Source of the DNA: Ruminococcaceae bacterium UBA1213
GTDB lineage: Bacteria > Bacillota > Clostridia > Oscillospirales > Acutalibacteraceae
NCBI GenBank assembly: GCA_002309275.1
Contig: DBXL01000147.1
Coordinates: 1-11,399, forward strand
Reading direction: 5' to 3'
Length of the DNA: 11,399 nt
Of the stretch, positions 7,715-11,399 are shown in pieces. The translations under genes were made by a program, and so were the position numbers. How positions within the stretch are numbered: position 1 is the first letter of the stretch; the number at the start of each line of letters is the position of its first letter. Below the pieces are notes generated by a model that made no database searches, had not been told where the DNA came from, and worked only from the letters and a program-made list of their open reading frames with translations.

Positions 7715-7756
7715 GATAAATGAGGAATGAGGAATATTTTTTTATTTCTCATTCCC
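7715..7756. repeat. Heptanucleotide repeats forming a hairpin between the phospholipase-like gene and rrf2
   Basis: Units GATAAAT, GAGGAAT and GAGGAAT run from 7715 to 7735, and an inverted, slightly diverged pair follows a T run (complement of 7743-7756). Together they make a 13-bp stem (7724-7736 with 7743-7755, one G-U pair) and a loop of six Ts. No T tract follows the stem, so this is not a classical terminator for the plus strand. It could slow transcription or protect the RNA end. Confidence 0.65.
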
Positions 7757-7782
7757 GATATGTGAAAAGGATGTGAATTTTT

Positions 7783-8220
7783 ATGAAAATTTCTACAAAG
7801 GGAAGGTATTCTTTAAGAATGCTTTTAGACCTTGCCATGAATGGAAATGACGGATATGTTTCACTGAAGGACATAGCCGAAAGGCAGAATATATCCAAAA
7901 AGTATCTTGAGCAGATAGTACCGCTTTTAAGCAAGTCGGGACTGCTGAAAACAAACAGGGGTTATCAGGGCGGATATATGCTTGCTAAAAAGCCGAGTGA
8001 ATACACCGTAGGAGAAATTCTCAGGCTCACGGAAGGCAGTCTTGCACCGGTAGCGTGCCTTGACAGTGTGACAAATGAGTGCATACGAGCCAATGAATGC
8101 ATAACCCTTTCGGTATGGCAGGGGCTTTATGAAGTTATGTCAAACTATCTTGACGGTATCACTTTACAGGATATTATCGACAAAAGTCCCTATGCACAAG
8201 GCGGAGATTACTGCATATAA
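7783..8220 (+). CDS. Rrf2-family transcriptional regulator, IscR-like
   Basis: The family binds DNA as dimers through a winged helix; IscR types carry a [2Fe-2S] cluster and control iron-sulfur assembly. The 145 residues begin with the typical MKISTKGRYSLRMLLDLA. The recognition helix region is SLKDIAERQNISKKYLEQIV (27-46) and the wing is NRGYQGGYML (58-67). Three cysteines, C92, C100 and C106, lie after the dimerisation helix, close to the C92/C98/C104 arrangement of Escherichia coli IscR, so cluster binding is likely. CymR-type cysteine regulators lack these residues. The ribosome site AAAAGG (7765-7770) is weak and twelve bases from the ATG. Clostridial homologues often precede iscS and iscU; here the next gene is rmuC, 16 bp on. 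Target genes are not visible, so iscR as a name would be a guess. Confidence 0.92.
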   Translation: MKISTKGRYSLRMLLDLAMNGNDGYVSLKDIAERQNISKKYLEQIVPLLSKSGLLKTNRGYQGGYMLAKKPSEYTVGEILRLTEGSLAPVACLDSVTNECIRANECITLSVWQGLYEVMSNYLDGITLQDIIDKSPYAQGGDYCI

Positions 8221-8241
8221 GAACGAGGAGTGAGGAATGAT
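8221..8241 (+). promoter_or_regulatory. rmuC ribosome site built from heptad repeats
   Basis: The 16-bp gap after rrf2 consists of GAAC followed by GAGGAGT (8225-8231) and GAGGAAT (8232-8238). The GAGGAG forms the ribosome site six bases before the ATG at 8237, or nine before the next ATG at 8240, so the start could be either codon. The units match the repeats at 7722-7735. Confidence 0.6.
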
Positions 8242-9997
8242 GGACATTGTGTTGCTTATCATAGGGATAATCATTATTATATTGCTTGTTGTCCTCATAC
8301 TCAGAACGGGAAAGGAACAGCCCATATCATTTCCAAGCCTTGACGGTGTGAAATCACAGCTTGATGTCATGCAGAAAGATAACAGGGATTCTCAATCGGC
8401 ATTACGGCAGGAAGTTTCCGCAAGCATGAAAGAGAATATATCTTTTTTAAGTCAGCAGCTTACGGTAAATCAGAAGCAGGCAAGTGACGAACAAATCAGA
8501 ATGTCAAGAAATCAGCGTGAACAGCTTGATATAATAGGGACTTCACAGCGGGAAGAACTCAAAGCCATGAGCAGAAATATATCAAGTCAGCTTCAGCAGC
8601 TTGAAAAGAGATTGGCAACGCTTGAAAAGAACACGGAAAGCAGGCTTGAAAGTATTCGAGGAACGATGGAAAAACAGCTTGACAGCGTGAGAAATGAGAA
8701 TACAAGCCAGCTTGAAAAAGTGCGTAACACGGTTGATGAGAAACTGCAAACGAATCTTGAAAGCATGAACGGAGCTATATCGGGAAATCTTGCACAGCTT
8801 GAAAAGAGATTTGCCACGCTTGAAAAGAATACGGAAAATAAGCTTGAAAATATCCGTGGAGCTATGGAAAAGCAGCTTGACGGCATGAGAAATGATAATA
8901 CAAGCCAGCTTGAAAAGGTGCGTAACACGGTTGACGAGAAATTACAGACAAATTTGGAAAGCATGAACGGCACTATATCAGGGAATCTTTCACAGCTTGA
9001 AAAGAGATTTGCCACGCTTGAAACAAGTACGGAAAATAAATTGGAAAATGTGCGTACATCTGTTGAAAGTCAGCTGAAATCTATCCGGGATGACAATAAT
9101 AGACAGCTGGAACAGATAAGAGGAACGGTTGACGAGAAATTGCAGACTACTCTTGAAAAGAAGATGAATGAATCATTCAGGCTTGTGAGTGAGCGTCTTG
9201 AACAGGTATATAAAGGCTTGGGTGAAATGCAGAGCGTTGCACAGGGCGTAGGCGATTTGAAAAAAGTTTTGTCAAATGTCAAGACGAGGGGCATTTTGGG
9301 AGAAATACAGCTTGGGGCGATACTGAAAGAGATACTCACACCCGAGCAGTATGAAGAGAATATTGCCACCGTGCCGAAAAGTGCAAACAGGGTTGAATTT
9401 GCCGTGAAACTGCCGGGTACTGATGAGGGCAAATATGTCTATTTGCCGATAGATTCCAAATTCAATGGTGACAGGTTTGCCTATTTGCAGGAGGCGTATG
9501 AAACGGGTGATAAAAATGCCGTTGCGGAGGCTAAAAAACAGCTTATTGAAGCTGTAAAGAAGTGTGCGAAAGATATAAGTGAAAAGTATATTTCACCGCC
9601 CTATACAACACAGTTTGCAGTGATGTTTCTGCCGTTTGAGGGACTGTATGCAGAGGTAGTCAATACAAAAGGTCTTGTGGAGGAATTACAGCGTACATAT
9701 AAAATTAATGTGGCAGGACCTTCCACAATGGCAGCCATGCTGAATTCACTGAAAATGGGCTTTCAGACTCTCGCCATACAGAAAAGAAGCGGTGAAGTGT
9801 GGGAAGTTCTGGGAGCTGTCAAGACGGAGTTTGAAACGTTTGAAAAGGCTCTCGCCGAAACGCAGGAGCGTCTGAGAAAAGCAGACGACAGTTTGGAAAA
9901 GCTTGTGGGAGTGCGTACCAGACAGATGAATAAAAAATTGAGCAGAATTGATAAACTCGATATTGAAAAGACGTATAAAATATTGGAAACAGAGTAA
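8237..9997 (+). CDS. rmuC: DNA recombination protein RmuC with expanded coiled coil
   Basis: RmuC is a membrane-anchored, nuclease-fold protein linked in Escherichia coli to limiting rearrangements at short inverted repeats; its exact reaction is unsettled. The 586 residues hold an N-terminal membrane helix (about 4-22), a long coiled coil (about 40-330), then the RmuC core: TRGILGEIQLGAIL (350-363), EFAVKLPG (387-394), LPIDSKFNGDRFAYL (403-417), FLPFEGLYAEVV (464-475) and VAGPSTMAAMLNSLKMGFQ (492-510). The oddity is an in-frame tandem repeat of 66 residues in the coiled coil, starting at L122, L188 and L254. I recall clostridial RmuC as usually about 400-460 residues with one such unit, so the extra length is explained by the repeats. 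It is 16 bp after rrf2 and likely cotranscribed with it. The core is intact. Confidence 0.95.
   Translation: MMDIVLLIIGIIIIILLVVLILRTGKEQPISFPSLDGVKSQLDVMQKDNRDSQSALRQEVSASMKENISFLSQQLTVNQKQASDEQIRMSRNQREQLDIIGTSQREELKAMSRNISSQLQQLEKRLATLEKNTESRLESIRGTMEKQLDSVRNENTSQLEKVRNTVDEKLQTNLESMNGAISGNLAQLEKRFATLEKNTENKLENIRGAMEKQLDGMRNDNTSQLEKVRNTVDEKLQTNLESMNGTISGNLSQLEKRFATLETSTENKLENVRTSVESQLKSIRDDNNRQLEQIRGTVDEKLQTTLEKKMNESFRLVSERLEQVYKGLGEMQSVAQGVGDLKKVLSNVKTRGILGEIQLGAILKEILTPEQYEENIATVPKSANRVEFAVKLPGTDEGKYVYLPIDSKFNGDRFAYLQEAYETGDKNAVAEAKKQLIEAVKKCAKDISEKYISPPYTTQFAVMFLPFEGLYAEVVNTKGLVEELQRTYKINVAGPSTMAAMLNSLKMGFQTLAIQKRSGEVWEVLGAVKTEFETFEKALAETQERLRKADDSLEKLVGVRTRQMNKKLSRIDKLDIEKTYKILETE
8600..9166 (+). 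repeat. 198-bp in-frame tandem repeat inside rmuC (about 2.9 copies)
   Basis: Copies begin at 8600, 8798 and 8996, each opening with LEKR(L/F)ATLE and containing a variant of (V/I)R(N/G)TVDEKLQT. Copies 1 and 2 agree at 56 of 66 residues by my count. Copy 3 is more diverged and merges into the normal RmuC sequence near residue 310. Many differences between copies 1 and 2 are silent, so the copies are not brand new. A period of 66 residues is compatible with continuing a coiled coil (six 11-residue turns). Confidence 0.93.
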
Positions 9998-10015
9998 AAA
10001 AAATCAAAAAATCTC

Positions 10016-10044
10016 TTGCATATTGGGAAATAAAGTGGTAGAAT
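10016..10044 (+). promoter_or_regulatory. Predicted promoter of the rimP-nusA operon
   Basis: TTGCAT (10016-10021) and TAGAAT (10039-10044) are 17 bases apart, fitting a sigma-A promoter with a good -10 and a moderate -35. The start would fall near 10051, putting the leader hairpin about 20 nt into the transcript. No clear terminator separates it from rmuC, so readthrough from upstream is possible. Confidence 0.65.
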
Positions 10045-10071
10045 AAGTATGGTAGTTTATTGTGTTAGTTG

Positions 10072-10104
10072 ACGAAAGAGTGGGGCAACCCGCTCTTTTA
10101 TCGT
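10072..10104 (+). promoter_or_regulatory. Leader hairpin upstream of rimP with GCAA tetraloop
   Basis: AAAGAGTGGG (10075-10084) pairs with CCCGCTCTTT (10089-10098) through ten pairs including one U-G, closed by the GNRA-type loop GCAA. ACGA (10072-10075) and TCGT (10101-10104) could extend the base. Only four Ts follow before an A, so it is a poor terminator and might be an attenuator or processing site. I have an unverified memory of similar AAGAGTGGG/CCCACTCTTT hairpins ahead of rimP in other Firmicutes. Confidence 0.65.
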
Positions 10105-10139
10105 TAATATGACAAAATTTTTCAGAAACGGAGATTTTT

Positions 10140-10619
10140 ATGGGACAAAAAAAGAAAACAAATACAGTGGAAGCTGTAACGGAACTTGTCAGACCTATTG
10201 TGGAAGAAATGGGACTGATATTATGGGACGTAAGATTTGTAAAAGAGGGTGCAGTGTGGTATCTGAGGATATTCATAGACAAGGACAGCGGAGTCACCAT
10301 AGAGGACTGTGAAAACGTGACAAGGGCTGTTGACAAACCTCTTGATGACCTTGATCCCATAGAGCAGAATTATTGTCTTGAAGTGTCGTCACCGGGAATT
10401 GAAAGGGAGCTTGTAAAATACGAGCATTTTGAAAGTTTTCTGGGAGCACCTGTGATGGTAAAGCTGCATAAGCCGAATGAAAAAGATATGCGTGAGTTCA
10501 AAGGAACTTTGATTGCACATGACAAAGACACCGTAACTGTGAGTGCCGAAGACGGCGGACAGTATGTAATAAATAAAAAAGATACGGTATATATTAAATT
10601 AGATGATTTCAACCTGTAA
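10140..10619 (+). CDS. rimP: Ribosome maturation factor RimP
   Basis: RimP binds the free 30S subunit and assists late assembly around ribosomal protein S12. The 159 residues fit the family length of about 150-160. Seen: an N-terminal alpha/beta domain with LVRPIVEEMGLILWDVRFVK (residues 16-35), WYLRIFIDKDSGVTIEDCE (40-58), the hallmark EVSSPGIERELV (81-92), and a C-terminal Sm-like beta domain with KGTLIAHDKDTVTV (121-134) and a KDTVYIKLDDF tail. The start has CGGAG six bases upstream. An upstream ATG at 10109 is out of frame. It has its own promoter and leader hairpin and is followed 16 bp later by nusA, the standard gene order in Firmicutes, where translation factors usually follow. Confidence 0.97.
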   Translation: MGQKKKTNTVEAVTELVRPIVEEMGLILWDVRFVKEGAVWYLRIFIDKDSGVTIEDCENVTRAVDKPLDDLDPIEQNYCLEVSSPGIERELVKYEHFESFLGAPVMVKLHKPNEKDMREFKGTLIAHDKDTVTVSAEDGGQYVINKKDTVYIKLDDFNL

Positions 10620-10635
10620 CGGAGGAGTTTAGAAA

Positions 10636-11399
10636 ATGAAAAGCAAAAATGAAAAGCCTGTTCAGACGAATACCAATCCCGAATTGTACGAGGTGCTTGC
10701 ACTGATAGAAAAAGAGAAAGGCATATCAGCCGAGTACATGATCACTCAGATAAAAAGGGCTATCAGACTTGCCTGCAAAAAGACCTATAACAGCAGTGAT
10801 GATGATATACTCATCAACATGGACGCAGAAACGGGACTTTTTGAAGTTTTCCTGAATAAAGAGGTAGTGGAGGAAGTGGAAAACCCGAAAAGTGAGATAC
10901 AGCTTGACGAGGCGAGAAAGATAAGTGCAGCGGCAAGAATCGGCGATAAAATCGGCATCAGGCTGGATACAAAGGAATTTGGCAGAATTGCCGCACAAAA
11001 AGCCAAAAATATTATCCGTCAGGGTATCCGTGACAGTGAAAAGGGACAGGCTCTTGCAGAGTATCAGAGTAAACTGCAGGATATAGTCACTGTAACAGTG
11101 GAGCATATAGAGAGAAATGAAAACGGCGAAGCAGGGGATATAACAGTAAGACTTGGAAAGTCTGCCGCCATTCTGCCGAAGAAAGAACAAGTGCCGAATG
11201 AAGTCATCAATGAGAATGACAGGATAAAAGTGTATGTTGTGGATATAAAGAACGAGGGAAAAGAGCCTCATGCGATTATTTCAAGGACACATCCGGGATT
11301 TGTGAAAAAGCTGTTTGAAACGGAAGTACCTGAGATATTTGACGGTACGATTGAGATAAAGTATATATCGAGAGAGGCAGGCTCAAGAACAAAAATCGC
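10636..11399 (+). CDS. nusA: Transcription termination/antitermination factor NusA, N-terminal part (3' end outside window)
   Basis: NusA binds RNA polymerase and nascent RNA and modulates pausing, termination and antitermination. The frame runs from the ATG at 10636, eight bases after GGAGGAG (10621-10627), to the window edge, giving 254 residues of an expected 350-plus. Seen: the polymerase-binding N-terminal domain with LALIEKEKGISAEYMITQIK (21-40) and RIAAQKAKNIIRQGIRDSE (117-135), the S1 domain (about 150-218) containing VRLGKSAAILPKKEQVP, then the start of KH1 with HPGFVKKLFETEVPEIFDGT and IKYISREAGSRTKI. About 13 residues precede the usual start of the conserved domain, a small extension supported by the ribosome site. 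It is 16 bp after rimP, so the two are cotranscribed. Confidence 0.97.
   Translation, partial: MKSKNEKPVQTNTNPELYEVLALIEKEKGISAEYMITQIKRAIRLACKKTYNSSDDDILINMDAETGLFEVFLNKEVVEEVENPKSEIQLDEARKISAAARIGDKIGIRLDTKEFGRIAAQKAKNIIRQGIRDSEKGQALAEYQSKLQDIVTVTVEHIERNENGEAGDITVRLGKSAAILPKKEQVPNEVINENDRIKVYVVDIKNEGKEPHAIISRTHPGFVKKLFETEVPEIFDGTIEIKYISREAGSRTKI

Noticed and set aside
8593..9015. 140-codon minus-strand frame with internal repeats
   Set aside because: The repeats mirror the rmuC tandem repeat on the opposite strand. The FSSVF-type sequence is a reverse reading of coiled-coil codons.
8600..9166. Tandem repeat considered as a CRISPR array
   Set aside because: The unit is 198 bp, coding and in frame, with no repeat-spacer alternation.
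10726..11271. 181-codon minus-strand frame
   Set aside because: It is antisense to nusA, whose sequence is recognised across the whole stretch, and it shows no protein-like motif.
1..11399. A new defence, phage or biosynthetic system
   Set aside because: Every long coding region except the cysteine-rich gene belongs to a known housekeeping or widespread family, and no transposase, integrase, toxin or defence domain is visible.

Overview
The window looks like ordinary chromosome from a low-to-moderate GC anaerobic Firmicute, most likely a Ruminococcus-like member of the Oscillospiraceae/Clostridia. The reasons are strong AGGAGG-type ribosome sites, RNase Y, PcrA, a rimP-nusA pair with its own promoter, Clostridia-type Rrf2 and RmuC proteins, and a PcrA insertion that I remember from ruminococcal homologues. 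The taxonomic placement is inference, not a search result.

Layout. (1) 1-1158, plus strand: the C-terminal half of glycogen phosphorylase, closed by a strong intrinsic terminator at 1181-1225. (2) 1228-2025, minus strand: an uncharacterised cysteine-rich 265-residue protein, convergent with the phosphorylase. (3) 2026-2278: a gap holding two inverted arms of a 7-nt tandem repeat with the RNase Y terminator between them. (4) 2279-3832, minus strand: RNase Y. (5) 3833-4417: a 585-bp AT-rich divergent region without a convincing gene. It carries a good minus-strand promoter that gives rny a leader of about 250 nt, and a good plus-strand promoter for pcrA. (6) 4418-9997, plus strand: pcrA helicase, a zinc-dependent phospholipase C-like protein, an IscR/Rrf2-type regulator with three cysteines, and rmuC with an expanded coiled coil. 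The gaps are 19, 70 and 16 bp, so this may be one transcription unit, with a heptad-derived hairpin in the 70-bp gap. (7) 9998-11399, plus strand: a new promoter and a GNRA-capped leader hairpin, then rimP and the first 254 residues of nusA, the start of the usual ribosome-maturation/antitermination operon.

Most genes are housekeeping: glycogen breakdown, mRNA turnover, DNA unwinding and repair, 30S maturation and transcription elongation control. I see no CRISPR array, phage, transposase, tRNA or rRNA, and no convincing new defence or biosynthetic system. The points worth a second look are smaller: the in-frame 66-residue tandem repeat in RmuC, the family of heptanucleotide repeats confined to gene gaps (one serves as the rmuC ribosome site), the leaders of rny and rimP, and the uncharacterised cysteine-rich protein.
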